This document shows, in pieces, positions 35,747 to 44,541 of a stretch of 64,000 nt of DNA (position 1 is the first letter of the stretch; each line of letters begins with the position of its first letter). The notes under the pieces were generated by a model. It made no database searches. It was not told the origin of the DNA and was given only the letters and a program-made list of their open reading frames with translations. The stretch lies in assembly GCA_002839445.1 (NCBI GenBank), contig PGYB01000015.1:25097-89096 (forward strand). The letters run 5' to 3'. A program made the translations under genes and the position numbers. The DNA comes from Candidatus Riflebacteria bacterium HGW-Riflebacteria-1 (GTDB lineage: Bacteria; Muiribacteriota; Ozemobacteria; Ozemobacterales; Ozemobacteraceae).

Positions 35747-36397
35747 ATGAGAAATCGCATGCTCATGCTAAGCCAGGTTGTATTTTTTATACTGATATTT
35801 TGCCTTGAGCTGACTGTTGCCGGCGTTTGTTCCTCACATTCCGAGTGGGATGAAATGATCGAAAAATACGGGCCGGTTCCAAAAGAAATTCTTGAGCCTC
35901 TCTTCGGCGAGGAAGAGGAGATGCGACAAAATGATTCTGTAGTGAAGCAAATTTTGCGGAAGGTCGATTTTTTGAGAATAACTCGCCCAACTCACATGGC
36001 GCATTCTTGCATTTCCCGGCAAGATCGGATTATGCATGCGATTAATTTTTACAACTCAGACAACAGCGACCTTTATAAAGAGCTTAATCCGTCAGATCTC
36101 GTAGATCCCGAAAGTCCTCTTTTGAAGGGCAAATATCTCGAATCCAAAATAGTGAATGTAGATGACAACTGTGTTCTTCGCAGTTACGGCGACTTATCAG
36201 AACTGGGCATAATCTACTGTGAATACCATGGCATTAGAACTGCATATCAAAATTCAGCGCGCGCAGCGAGTGAATACACCCCGAAGGTCGGCATACAAAG
36301 GCACCCTGAATTGCTGGTCATCTGGCTTTTGATGCTGGGCTTGAGTTCGCTGCTTCTTGTGTATAGAGTTGTCCGCTTTTTGCGGAAAGCCAGTTGA
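35747..36397 (+). CDS. Membrane protein with pilin-like tail module
   Basis: 216 residues. Signal peptide (LSQVVFFILIFCLELTVAG), then a domain that includes CISRQDRIMHAINFYNSDN, VDDNCVLRSYGDLSELGII and YCEYHG, then a C-terminal transmembrane helix (LLVIWLLMLGLSSLLLVYRVV). The order is the same as in the 208-aa protein at 13090-13716. AGGA lies 8 bases before the ATG. It is the third gene in the lysozyme operon. Function unknown; perhaps presents a pilin-like surface at the membrane. Confidence 0.7.
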   Translation: MRNRMLMLSQVVFFILIFCLELTVAGVCSSHSEWDEMIEKYGPVPKEILEPLFGEEEEMRQNDSVVKQILRKVDFLRITRPTHMAHSCISRQDRIMHAINFYNSDNSDLYKELNPSDLVDPESPLLKGKYLESKIVNVDDNCVLRSYGDLSELGIIYCEYHGIRTAYQNSARAASEYTPKVGIQRHPELLVIWLLMLGLSSLLLVYRVVRFLRKAS

Positions 36398-36428
36398 AGC
36401 TGCTTTATGACATGTCCAGGGAGTTCAT

Positions 36429-36830
36429 ATGGAATTTTTACTGGTAGGGGTTTTAGTATTTATTTTAGGCAAGGCCTATCGTTCGTTTGAAGATTATTTG
36501 CGTTCGAAAAACCTGTCGAATGCCAGAAGCAGACAGAAATCGGATACAATACCGCTTGACGCGGTCGCCTGCCCACTTGACACTATGTTGCTAGTCTTGA
36601 GTGCAGTTGCTATTCTAACATTTTTTTTGAATTTTGTATTCGGATATGACGATGGCTTCGATTCAACCCATATTTATTTCGCAATCAGCAGTACCATTGC
36701 TTCTGCACTTTTTATATGGCTGCTTCTTCATTGCGATTCTCGCTATTTCCTGAATATGAAGAACCAAAATATCGCTTTCAGATGTTGTTATATGCCACAA
36801 AACCATTTCTCTAAAATTTCTTTTAAGTAA
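36429..36830 (+). CDS. Small membrane protein, unknown function
   Basis: 133 residues, GGGAG before the ATG. Three hydrophobic segments (FLLVGVLVFILGKAY, LLVLSAVAILTFFLNFVFGY, FAISSTIASALFIWLLLHC). It follows the pilin-tailed gene by 31 bases and ends the plus-strand operon. The last 43 bases overlap the convergent ankyrin gene. No homologue recognised. Confidence 0.55.
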   Translation: MEFLLVGVLVFILGKAYRSFEDYLRSKNLSNARSRQKSDTIPLDAVACPLDTMLLVLSAVAILTFFLNFVFGYDDGFDSTHIYFAISSTIASALFIWLLLHCDSRYFLNMKNQNIAFRCCYMPQNHFSKISFK

Positions 36831-37966
36831 GCCCAGGGATTGTGCGTGAAGTACATAAAGCAGTGTTGCCTGAAAATTTTTACTCTCTCGAGGCAAAGTT
36901 TGTAACTAATATCAGTTTCAGCATTTTCCAGCATCGTTTTGGCGTGATCATAGGCGGTTCTACCAAGGCTATCCTTAAATCTCCAATTGGCGCCGGCTTT
37001 AAGCAAGGTTAAGATTGTTTCAGGTTTTCGCCTTTTCGATACTGCATACATAAGCACAGTTACGCCATCGTTGTCGAATGCATCGACATCAGCACCGGCT
37101 TTCACAAGTAAATCGATTTTAATTGAGGAATCGGCCTTCATAAGCGCTGTTTTTCCAAATTCATCGCAAATATTGGGATCAGCTCCGGCATCCAGTAAGG
37201 CGGCCATGATGCCGAGGGAATCGCTATGCATTAATGCGGTCTGGCCACTTTGATCGATAGCGTTAACATCTGCTCCGGCTTTCACCAGCTCTTTTACAAC
37301 TTCCTGATTCTGGGCCCACATCAATGCAGTCATTCCTTGATTGTCTTTGGAATTAACATCGATTCCAGCTTTCACAAACATCTCAACTATCTTTGGTGAT
37401 TTCTCAAATGTCAGCACGTTAAAACCATTGTTGTCGCGGGCATTAATATCGACACCGGCTCTTACCAGAGCTGTTATCGCATTAAGTGATTTTCGCCACC
37501 ACATTGCATTTTTACCATCGTCGTCGCGCGCATTGATATCAGCGCCAGCCTTTACAAGTGCTTCTATTGCTTTGGGATTTTCGGCGCGCATTAATTGCGT
37601 CTGTCCATGATTGTCTTTGGAATTAACATCAGCGCCAGCTGCCACAAGCATTCTAATTCTTTTGGGTGATTCCACAAAGCTCAGTATGGTGAAGCCATCA
37701 TTGTCGCGGGCATTAATATCGGCACCCGCTTTTACCAGCGCAGTAATTTCTTTAAGTGATTTTCGCCACCACATTGCAGTTTCACCATTGTTGTTGCGGG
37801 CATTGACGTCAGCGCCGGCTTTTACAAGTATTTCAATTATCTCATAAGATCTGGCATTCATCAGCGGAGTGTTAGCTATATCGTCACGGGCATTGACATC
37901 AGCCCCGGCACTGATTGCTGATTTTATCTCTTCAATTGTAGAGTTTGCTATTTTGCATAAATTCAT
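36788..37966 (-). CDS. Ankyrin-repeat protein with exact 30-residue period
   Basis: 392 residues, no signal peptide, so probably cytoplasmic. From residue 21 to about 320 there are ten repeats, nearly all exactly 30 residues long (G.DVN..D..G.TALM.A.S...I..LVKA), three shorter than the usual 33 because the loop before the second helix is trimmed. Residues 61-150 and 151-240 are a duplicated three-repeat block (AMWWRKSL..ITALV). Ankyrin solenoids bind proteins. The unique C-terminal ~50 residues are basic and aromatic. Partner unknown. Confidence 0.88.
   Translation of the reverse strand: MNLCKIANSTIEEIKSAISAGADVNARDDIANTPLMNARSYEIIEILVKAGADVNARNNNGETAMWWRKSLKEITALVKAGADINARDNDGFTILSFVESPKRIRMLVAAGADVNSKDNHGQTQLMRAENPKAIEALVKAGADINARDDDGKNAMWWRKSLNAITALVRAGVDINARDNNGFNVLTFEKSPKIVEMFVKAGIDVNSKDNQGMTALMWAQNQEVVKELVKAGADVNAIDQSGQTALMHSDSLGIMAALLDAGADPNICDEFGKTALMKADSSIKIDLLVKAGADVDAFDNDGVTVLMYAVSKRRKPETILTLLKAGANWRFKDSLGRTAYDHAKTMLENAETDISYKLCLERVKIFRQHCFMYFTHNPWAYLKEILEKWFCGI
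37247..37786 (-). repeat. 270-bp direct duplication inside the ankyrin gene
   Basis: Two 270-bp blocks (37517-37786 and 37247-37516) encode residues 61-150 and 151-240. The phrase gattttcgccaccacattgc occurs in both, 270 bases apart. Confidence 0.8.
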
Positions 37967-38213
37967 TTATTTCTCTTTTCAAATGGTGAAACCTGGTGTT
38001 TATACTTCTACTTATTGTGATCCGGCCCCAGGCCATGGGAGCTCATTTTATTAGGCAAAGCCATACAATAAATCTTTTTGGAACAACGAAATGTCTCATC
38101 GACCACAAAAAGGCATCAATCTTTTTAATTTGATTTTTTCGTCATACCCTTCCCAAATTATTGTTCTAATCTTAATGTTGTTTTCACAATGTTACTCGTT
38201 ATGCCAAGCACTT

Positions 38214-38690
38214 TCAGAAAGAGCCAATTTTGAGGAAGTATAACCCGAGCGCACAATATAGTATTCCCATCATGTAGGTAAATATTTCTGAATATCCTTC
38301 TAATGCTCCGAATTCTACGTAGGTAAATCTACGCGGATTTGCCGGGTCTACCTTGATTTCCAATTCGCAACCCAGAGGCCTATTCTCAGAAGCTCTATTG
38401 ACACTATCTATATCGGTCGATCTGGTTTGCCCATATTCAATTGAAATTGTTTGTGTACCAACCGACCAGCTTAAGTTCAGCACCAGAATATTTTCATCTC
38501 CAATTCCATGAACATACTGTCGTTCAATGCGTTTGCCGGTTACAGTGGCAATAGCAGGGATCCAGTGGCTTGTTTTCGCTTCACGAGCTCCTTCAACAGG
38601 TCCGTTCTGAATCCAGAGATAACTGACATAGAACAGCAATAATGAAATAGCTAAGGCACCGCACTTTTTACTGATCTCTTCAAATTGCAT
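38214..38690 (-). CDS. DUF3592-like membrane protein, copy 2
   Basis: 158 residues from ATG 38690 (GGAGG upstream). Same layout as copy 1 at 33032-33526 and clearly a recent paralogue: SHWIPAIATVTGKRI and YVHGIGDENILVLN are identical, and the upstream DNA (gattatcaat.. on the plus strand, with the ribosome site) is also conserved. Two terminal transmembrane helices flank the outer domain. Function unknown. The 247 bases between this gene and the ankyrin gene hold nothing I can support. Confidence 0.78.
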   Translation of the reverse strand: MQFEEISKKCGALAISLLLFYVSYLWIQNGPVEGAREAKTSHWIPAIATVTGKRIERQYVHGIGDENILVLNLSWSVGTQTISIEYGQTRSTDIDSVNRASENRPLGCELEIKVDPANPRRFTYVEFGALEGYSEIFTYMMGILYCALGLYFLKIGSF

Positions 38691-38930
38691 TTCTTTCAAT
38701 CCTCCGATTATCAATTCCTGGAACAATAAAGTTAAAATGGACGCTTTTTAAACGGCCATTTTAACTTTTACCTATTGAGGCTAATTCTGTCGGTATTTTA
38801 TAGCTTAATAGTATCCGTGACTGGTGCCAGATAATCTTGGATGTCTGCCTTTAAACAGGCATTAGTCTTGCCAGTGCAGATCAGGAGCAGGAATTCCAAT
38901 AAGATAAGAATACGCAGTTTGAAATGAGAA

Positions 38931-40004
38931 TTAGTCTTCCCAGTTTAATTGGGGCTTAATAAATGCTGGCATCATTATTTTTTCTTCCTCTGTCGGCTCA
39001 TCACCTATGCGTTTGTTCATTTTATCAAAGCTATTTTCAATCATTTCGTCTATGGAGGAATTAGTTGGCTTTACTAATTCTTTGATCATCATTTTGGATA
39101 GCTCTCCGTTAAACTCTGAACCTCCCCACATGTCTTCAGCGGCTTCGCCAATCGAACCGGACAGCTTACCGATGGCCTTTCCAGTCAAGTAGTCGCGGCC
39201 GTATTTCAACCCCTCTTTGACAGCGACATTGGAGATTAGTTCAATATAATCTTTATCACTGGTTATTGCGTTATCAGCGGCTTCTATCAGAGACTCTCCG
39301 GTTACTTTAATTGCAAATGCCGCGGCAGTACACACTCCAGCCAATGGTCCTGTGATTGCTGCAACTGGCGCGGTAAAAGGAGCCAAGGCTACTGTTGCGG
39401 ACATCGCAACACAGGCCTGTGTAACAAAACCAAGCAGTCCTGCGGCTTTTTCAAGCGATGCTGCCGCTGCAAGAAGAGAATTGCCGGCTCTTTTTAACAC
39501 ATCCTGATAGATGGCCAATGCGCTGGTGTTCTGGTCGAGGCTGTTGTAGACTTTTGTGGGGTCCGTTTTTGCTGCTTCTTCCAATGAACCGTTTTTCAGA
39601 GAATTCATTGTCTTCCAAGCATCCCACTTGATCTGTGCTATATCTTTATTCGCTTTTTCTATCTGGGCAAGGTAACCCTCAAGCTTTGCCTTTTCCTGCT
39701 TAGCCTGCATTTTTGCGGCCCACTCGCGTGACTGCTCGGGAGTGGTTAGCCCTTTATCGTCTCTTGGAATTGCAATGTAATTTTCGCAGTTCCAGATCAT
39801 CCTAAGGATCTCTGCCGTAATAGATCCAAGTTCAATTTCTTTGACGGCCTCTATCTCGTCATAGGTTCCCTGAAATTCATCTATTGCCTGCTGAATTTGT
39901 GCTTTCTGGGTATCCTGAGCGAAAACTACAATCGGTGTGAACAGCTGCATAAAGAAAGCAAACATTGTCACCAGAGCGACTGTTCTGCTGAAAGAATTCT
40001 TCAT
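38931..40004 (-). CDS. Secreted helical protein with hydrophobic core segment, unknown function
   Basis: 357 residues. Signal peptide (VALVTMFAFFMQLFTPIVVFA), a helical region with coiled-coil character (about 30-190), an Ala/Gly-rich hydrophobic segment (about 192-242: ATVALAPFTAPVAAITGPLAG), and a charged C-terminal part. The hydrophobic segment could insert into a membrane. No family is recognised, and I see no immunity-like gene next to it. It starts 27 bases after the terminator hairpin at 40040-40058, so it has its own promoter. Confidence 0.6.
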   Translation of the reverse strand: MKNSFSRTVALVTMFAFFMQLFTPIVVFAQDTQKAQIQQAIDEFQGTYDEIEAVKEIELGSITAEILRMIWNCENYIAIPRDDKGLTTPEQSREWAAKMQAKQEKAKLEGYLAQIEKANKDIAQIKWDAWKTMNSLKNGSLEEAAKTDPTKVYNSLDQNTSALAIYQDVLKRAGNSLLAAAASLEKAAGLLGFVTQACVAMSATVALAPFTAPVAAITGPLAGVCTAAAFAIKVTGESLIEAADNAITSDKDYIELISNVAVKEGLKYGRDYLTGKAIGKLSGSIGEAAEDMWGGSEFNGELSKMMIKELVKPTNSSIDEMIENSFDKMNKRIGDEPTEEEKIMMPAFIKPQLNWED

Positions 40005-40030
40005 AAGAATCTCCGTTTTTTCTCAAGCTA

Positions 40031-40058
40031 TAAATAAAAATTTCACCTCAGGTGAAAT
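40031..40058 (-). terminator. Terminator of the M23 peptidase operon
   Basis: The palindrome ATTTCACCTCAGGTGAAAT (40040-40058) is followed on the minus strand by TTTTTATTTA. It lies 115 bases after the gene ending at 40174. Confidence 0.7.
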
Positions 40059-40173
40059 GCTGACTCGTCACCTCCTGTTATCCTGCCTCCAGACGAGGCC
40101 GAATACACGGAGATTTCTCATCAGCAAACATTCACCATGAGCTGCTTAAACGCATTGTATTCGCAGAGATTTA

Positions 40174-41199
40174 TCAAGGCAGGGCAAACGTGATCGGAAA
40201 CCAGGACTTCTTGTCACTTCGAAAGCCAAATACTTTGCCATCTGGCGTGATCGCTTTTTTTCTGGGATAAAGGAATGCAACTGCCAGGAAATCTGCCTGA
40301 CCAAGAGTCTTTCCATCGCTGCTGAGCCGAAGAAATCGGTATTGGTGGATAACACCAAGTTTATCGCAGGCGATCAGCTGGAGATAAACGTTCTTTTTTG
40401 CATCAGAACCGATCAGCTGAGCCGAAACATAACGCGCGTTACGCTCTTTCGGGGTCTGCAGCGGGAATTTTGCAAGCGATACGGTTACAGTTGGCGAAGC
40501 CTTGTCAGCCCTGAACAGTTCAGCTTCCAGATCATTGAATTTAACACCAAGAGGTCTGTCGTTAGCGTCAACAACTGTAGAAAGAAAGGTCTGACCATCA
40601 TAACGTTCAATCAGTTCGCCAGCCGGATTGAAGCGCAGCAGAGTATGCATGACCGGGTTTGCCACCAGCAGATTTCCCTTGCTGTCAATTCCGATTTCAC
40701 GAGAATTCGGCAGACCTTCGACGTATGCCTTTGGCATGCCTTTATCATCAACCCGTATTACCATACCTTCTACTGAATTATAGAGATAGAAACCACCGGT
40801 TGGGATTACCGCCATATCCTGCATTTTAACGAACTTCTCTGAACTGCTTCCCGGGAAAGTAAAACAGGAAATCAGCTTTCCATCAGCAGCAAAATGCTTC
40901 ATCTTCTGATTTATTGTATCAAGAACCCAAAAAGAACCGTCTGCCAAAGGACTGTAGGCAAATGGGGCGCCACCAATTTTCATTTTATGGCTCTCTTTGT
41001 CACCGCCGACATTGCTATCGCCAGCGCCATAAAGAATTGCGCAGATATCCTTATGAGCAACAGCTGATGAAGCTAGACCCGCCTCATACTGTAAGCCGTT
41101 TATCAGAACACCAGAAGGCTTTGCAGATGATTTTGCATCAACAATACCGGAAAAGCCAACAATACCTATAACCAGCAAACCGATGATAAGCTTTTTCAT
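40174..41199 (-). CDS. Secreted NHL/beta-propeller-like protein
   Basis: 341 residues from ATG 41199 (AAAGGA 7 bases upstream). A signal peptide (KKLIIGLLVIGIVGFSGIVDA) is followed by repeats of the form DGSFWVLDTINQKMKHFAADGK, GGFYLYNSVEGMVIRVDDKG and GNLLVANPVMHTLLRFNPAGELI, which read as blades of an NHL-like propeller. It starts 14 bases after the M23 peptidase gene and is cotranscribed with it. A binding role in the periplasm is likely; ligand unknown. Confidence 0.72.
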   Translation of the reverse strand: MKKLIIGLLVIGIVGFSGIVDAKSSAKPSGVLINGLQYEAGLASSAVAHKDICAILYGAGDSNVGGDKESHKMKIGGAPFAYSPLADGSFWVLDTINQKMKHFAADGKLISCFTFPGSSSEKFVKMQDMAVIPTGGFYLYNSVEGMVIRVDDKGMPKAYVEGLPNSREIGIDSKGNLLVANPVMHTLLRFNPAGELIERYDGQTFLSTVVDANDRPLGVKFNDLEAELFRADKASPTVTVSLAKFPLQTPKERNARYVSAQLIGSDAKKNVYLQLIACDKLGVIHQYRFLRLSSDGKTLGQADFLAVAFLYPRKKAITPDGKVFGFRSDKKSWFPITFALP

Positions 41200-41213
41200 G
41201 TTCAAATCCTTTC

Positions 41214-42182
41214 TTACTCGACAAGCGGAGGAAATTCCAGGCCTGGCACATCACGTGGATTAACATAAGTGCCACTTGAATCCATTATTCCCATGTGCAG
41301 ATGTGCGCCAGTCGTCCATTCGCCTGTGTTATCCGAGAGCGCGATATCCTGACCGATTGCCACCCGCTGCCCTTCGTTAACAGAGACACTCTCAAGATGG
41401 CAGTAGAAAGAGGTATAACCATTATCATATCTTACCATGACAAATTTTCCACCACCATCCATCCACCCAACTTCCGTAACAACGCCATTGCCAAGAGCAT
41501 TGAGGCGAGTTCCGTTGGGAACCGGCAAATCGATTCCTTGATGATCAGAACTGCCGACGCTTATGTCACGCGGACCGAAGTCTGAGCTGACAGAATCAGG
41601 CATTGGCGAACAGGGCTCGGCGCCAAATGTACCATTGTCAACAGTGGCACTTGAGCCAGGATCGCCAGTAACTGGCGCCTGATCAGAACCAAGAATCGGC
41701 GGCTCAACGCCCTGATGCGACGGGAAACCCGGCGCACTGACGTAATATGAATGAATATACGCTTCGGCACCGTTGTGGATAATCTTGAACCAGTCACCTT
41801 CTTTACCAAGGATTTTGACTGGAGCCTTATTATTCAAACCACCAATGATTTTTCCCCATGGACCGGTACGTATATTTAAGTAAGTGTCAACATCAACAAC
41901 CCCTTCCAGAGTTGCTCCACTTGCCAGGGCTTCTTCGCCTTCCAGCGCTGTTTCGCCTTCTTTGACATCAGCGTCAGAAGCTTTATCATCTGAAGATGCC
42001 TGATCAGGCTTGGGCAAACCGATATCAATCCCAAAACCCTCTGTTCCATCGGGGTCAGCGTCGGGCGTATTATCTGTATTGCTCCACTCAGAAATTTGTT
42101 CTTCAGCCACCACGTCATGACCAAGTAGAAACATGACCGTAAACACCGACAACAAGAGAATACCCAGAGTCTTAATTTTCAT
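41214..42182 (-). CDS. Secreted SH3b plus M23 (LytM-type) metallopeptidase
   Basis: 322 residues, GGAGGAG before the ATG. Signal peptide (LGILLLSVFTVMFLLGHDVVA), acidic linker, SH3b domain (about 93-150: DTYLNIRTGPWGKIIGGL) and the shared stretch PGFPSHQGVEPPILGS. The C-terminal M23 domain has the zinc ligands His214 and Asp218 (HQGID) and His296 of HLH (294-296), with His262 in FYCHLE, so it should be an active endopeptidase on peptidoglycan crosslinks. The N-terminal half matches the lysozyme-like protein at 33914. Confidence 0.9.
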   Translation of the reverse strand: MKIKTLGILLLSVFTVMFLLGHDVVAEEQISEWSNTDNTPDADPDGTEGFGIDIGLPKPDQASSDDKASDADVKEGETALEGEEALASGATLEGVVDVDTYLNIRTGPWGKIIGGLNNKAPVKILGKEGDWFKIIHNGAEAYIHSYYVSAPGFPSHQGVEPPILGSDQAPVTGDPGSSATVDNGTFGAEPCSPMPDSVSSDFGPRDISVGSSDHQGIDLPVPNGTRLNALGNGVVTEVGWMDGGGKFVMVRYDNGYTSFYCHLESVSVNEGQRVAIGQDIALSDNTGEWTTGAHLHMGIMDSSGTYVNPRDVPGLEFPPLVE

Positions 42183-42219
42183 TGAGCTCTCCTCCTTCTA
42201 TTTCTGTTTCATAAAAAAA

Positions 42220-42245
42220 TACGGAAAAAATCACTTTTTGTGACA
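42220..42245 (-). promoter_or_regulatory. ECF-type promoter of the M23 operon
   Basis: On the minus strand TGTCACA (42239-42245), 15-base spacer, CGTA (42220-42223), 38 bases before the start codon. It matches the sigma-factor promoter with one base less spacing. Confidence 0.6.
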
Positions 42246-42267
42246 CATAAATCATTTCAATCTTGAG

Positions 42268-42933
42268 CTAGTTCTGATTTCTCTTGAGGGGGCAGCTCGA
42301 CTTTGGTTTTGAGTCTTGTCCGATGCCGGCCGATGCTTCTGGATCACGTGGTTTCAGGTCTGTTTCCGGAAAAAAGCCTTCTTTACTTCTGTCGCTGATA
42401 CGCACTGAAAAATTGTGGGCTAATTTGATGTGGGGAACTGTTTTCAGCTCAACCTTGAGGCTCAGTGTATTCACCGTGTTTGGGTCCAGGACAAATTCCA
42501 AGGATTTCTGAACATCTTCCTGCTCGCACTTAAAGGGATAAACAGAAACATTTCCCTCCATGTTTCGAGTGATATCACCGGTTCCTGTGCAAATATTGTA
42601 GTAAATCCGGCCTTCAATCCGTTCAATGGACAGAGAATTACCTACTTGCAGTTCAGCTGCTTCCGGCGCGTTCGGATCTTGCGGAATTTCCCAGCTCCTG
42701 CAGCCTGCGAGATCTCTTTCCAGCTGCTCGCGAATCATTGCAAATGAACGCTGGGAGTCTACTTCTATATTCTGTTGTTCATGCACCCGTCGCGTTCGCC
42801 AGAACATAAAGATAAAAAATGCCAGAACCAGGCTTGCCACCAGAGAATAAATAGAGAGTTCGACGATAGACATTCCTCGTCTGTTGCTGAAAGCAGGTTT
42901 TACTGAAATTCCATCAGGGTTTTGGAAACACAT
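42268..42933 (-). CDS. Prepilin-type protein (PilW/GspJ-like), last gene of sigma operon
   Basis: 221 residues from ATG 42933, which overlaps the preceding pilin gene by 20 bases. The leader is long (about 20 residues) and ends SNRRG, followed by MSIVELSIYSLVASLVLAFFIFMF with Glu+5. The body (RSFAMIREQLERDLAGC) fits a GspJ/PilW minor pseudopilin. The tail is rich in Pro, Ser and Lys. It closes the operon that begins with the ECF sigma factor. Confidence 0.8.
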   Translation of the reverse strand: MCFQNPDGISVKPAFSNRRGMSIVELSIYSLVASLVLAFFIFMFWRTRRVHEQQNIEVDSQRSFAMIREQLERDLAGCRSWEIPQDPNAPEAAELQVGNSLSIERIEGRIYYNICTGTGDITRNMEGNVSVYPFKCEQEDVQKSLEFVLDPNTVNTLSLKVELKTVPHIKLAHNFSVRISDRSKEGFFPETDLKPRDPEASAGIGQDSKPKSSCPLKRNQN

Positions 42934-43357
42934 AACCGCGCATACCAACCTTTCGCACAACTTCGTCTGCCGACCCGGGAAAGCGAAACTCGGATTTCAC
43001 ATCAATCATGAGCATTTTCACTTCAGCGCAACGGCTTATATTAACACGCGTCGCGATATTTAGATTGTTAACCACTTTTCCACCGCAATATTTTCTGAGA
43101 ATGCTGGAAAAAGTTGCACCTGATTCTGATAACAGATCGTTGTAATCAAGCATGCGCAGCTCTCCGACACATGATGTCTGGAAGGAATTCACAATAACGG
43201 CATCTCTTGCAGCCAGAGAAACCCGGCGAGTGCGAACAAAATGCTGCGTCAGAGGTAACAGGAATACGGCAAGAATAAACAGCGCTATGGCGATCTCAAT
43301 CAGCGTGAAACCAGCAAACTTTTTGTTGTCTGACCATGCACTTTTCGTTTTACTCAC
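42914..43357 (-). CDS. Prepilin-type protein (PilV/GspI-like)
   Basis: 147 residues, GTG start with AGGT upstream. Leader NKKFAG then FTLIEIAIALFILAVFLLPL, a textbook pseudopilin N-terminus with Phe+1 and Glu+5. The following TRRVSLAARDAVIVNSFQTSC fits the PilV/GspI class. It lies 48 bases after the OmpA-like gene and overlaps the next pilin gene. Confidence 0.82.
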   Translation of the reverse strand: MSKTKSAWSDNKKFAGFTLIEIAIALFILAVFLLPLTQHFVRTRRVSLAARDAVIVNSFQTSCVGELRMLDYNDLLSESGATFSSILRKYCGGKVVNNLNIATRVNISRCAEVKMLMIDVKSEFRFPGSADEVVRKVGMRGYVFPKP

Positions 43358-43405
43358 AAAACACCTGCTTTCAAGCCGTTACAAAAATTGTTCTCGACAC
43401 CATAC

Positions 43406-44128
43406 CTACTCTTTTACCAGCTCCACGCGACGATTTCTTGCCTGTCCCTCAGCCGTTGCATTGTCAGCAATTGGCTTAGTGTGACTCATGCCGACAGCCC
43501 TGATTCGCCAGCTGTCAACGCCGCGCTCTATCATCCAGTCTCTTACAGCATCAGCTCTGGCCTGGGAAAGGGCAGGGTTAAGAGAGGTATCTCCAGAGGT
43601 ATCACAATGCCCTTCAATGGCGATTCGAACATCCGGGTTGTTACGCAGGTACCCGAGAACCGCATTAAGTGAGGCCAGCGATTCGTCAGCAAGGTTCGCG
43701 CTGTCAAATTCAAAGTTGATTCCATTAACAATGGCTCTGCCTGTCGCATCAATAGTCGCTTGTAAGCTCTCAGGAGTTGGAATTACAGTAGTTTCAGGAA
43801 AACCGTCTTCCATCTGTGGAACCACATCCTCTATTGCAACCAGCGTTTCAGGAGCTGGTTCAGGGGTTACGGCAGGAACAACCGTCGGAATATTGTCCGA
43901 AACTGGAAACACAGTGTTCATCTGAGGTGAGTCAGGTGAAGGCGTCTTGGCTTTTGTAGAAATTACGCGGCCCGGAACAAGAGGAATTTCCATTACTTCG
44001 TTTTCGTAGCCGATAATTGCCTTGTAGGATTTAGCTTCACAAATCGACGCAGAGATACACAAAAATAAAAGAATGACAGCTGTCAGTCGCAGCGAAAATC
44101 GGCTCCTACTTTGCACAGGCGTATTCAT
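43406..44128 (-). CDS. OmpA-family peptidoglycan-binding protein
   Basis: 240 residues. Signal peptide (LTAVILLFLCISASICEA), a Pro/Val/Glu-rich linker (about 45-125), then an OmpA-like domain (about 133-240): INFEFDSANLADES, IEGHCDTSGDTSLNPALSQARADAV and GMSHTKPIADN...RNRRVEL. The Asp and Arg that grip diaminopimelate in this family are present in the NxxLSxxRA-like segment. It anchors something to the cell wall. It starts within the stop of a pilin gene (ATGA) and lies inside a pseudopilin operon, so it may fix the pseudopilus to peptidoglycan. Confidence 0.9.
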   Translation of the reverse strand: MNTPVQSRSRFSLRLTAVILLFLCISASICEAKSYKAIIGYENEVMEIPLVPGRVISTKAKTPSPDSPQMNTVFPVSDNIPTVVPAVTPEPAPETLVAIEDVVPQMEDGFPETTVIPTPESLQATIDATGRAIVNGINFEFDSANLADESLASLNAVLGYLRNNPDVRIAIEGHCDTSGDTSLNPALSQARADAVRDWMIERGVDSWRIRAVGMSHTKPIADNATAEGQARNRRVELVKE

Positions 44129-44541
44129 GGGTTTATCTCCTCTACTCTGAAAATAAGAGGGCTGCCATTTCGATTCGGATTCGTAAACCTGAAAACTTTC
44201 TCAATCCCTCGAAACTCTCGTCCAATAGTATTTCCTTGCAGCGAATATGTAATTGATCCGGGATTTCCATCGGGATTGACAAGCAGGCTTACCCCGTTAT
44301 CATTTGGGCATACCGCTTTGGTCATGGCCAGATCATTGTAAAATGTTTCGGTAAACATCCCAAGATCCAGATAGTATTGAGAAGATCTGCTATCAATGTT
44401 TGCCTGATTTGTCTGACGATCAAACACCAGATATATCGCCCCCGAAATTATTCCCACAATGCAGACAGCTACGGCTATTTCGATTAGTGTTACGCCACTT
44501 TTTTTTTCACTTCGCAGTCGGTTAATTTCCACCTTCAACAT
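44125..44541 (-). CDS. Prepilin-type protein (GspH/PilE-like)
   Basis: 138 residues. ATG 44541 is chosen because GGAGGAGG precedes it; it overlaps the PilX-like gene by 20 bases. Leader LRSEKKSG then VTLIEIAVAVCIVGIISGAIYLVF with Glu+5. A ~100-residue body follows with SSQYYLDLGMFTETFYNDLAM. It is probably a minor or major subunit of the pseudopilus encoded by the sigma operon. Confidence 0.82.
   Translation of the reverse strand: MLKVEINRLRSEKKSGVTLIEIAVAVCIVGIISGAIYLVFDRQTNQANIDSRSSQYYLDLGMFTETFYNDLAMTKAVCPNDNGVSLLVNPDGNPGSITYSLQGNTIGREFRGIEKVFRFTNPNRNGSPLIFRVEEINP

Noticed and set aside
42231..42243. TCAC-AAAAA-GTGA followed by T6 on the minus strand as a terminator after the last pilin gene
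   Set aside because: The stem is only four bases and coincides with the -35 box of the M23 promoter.
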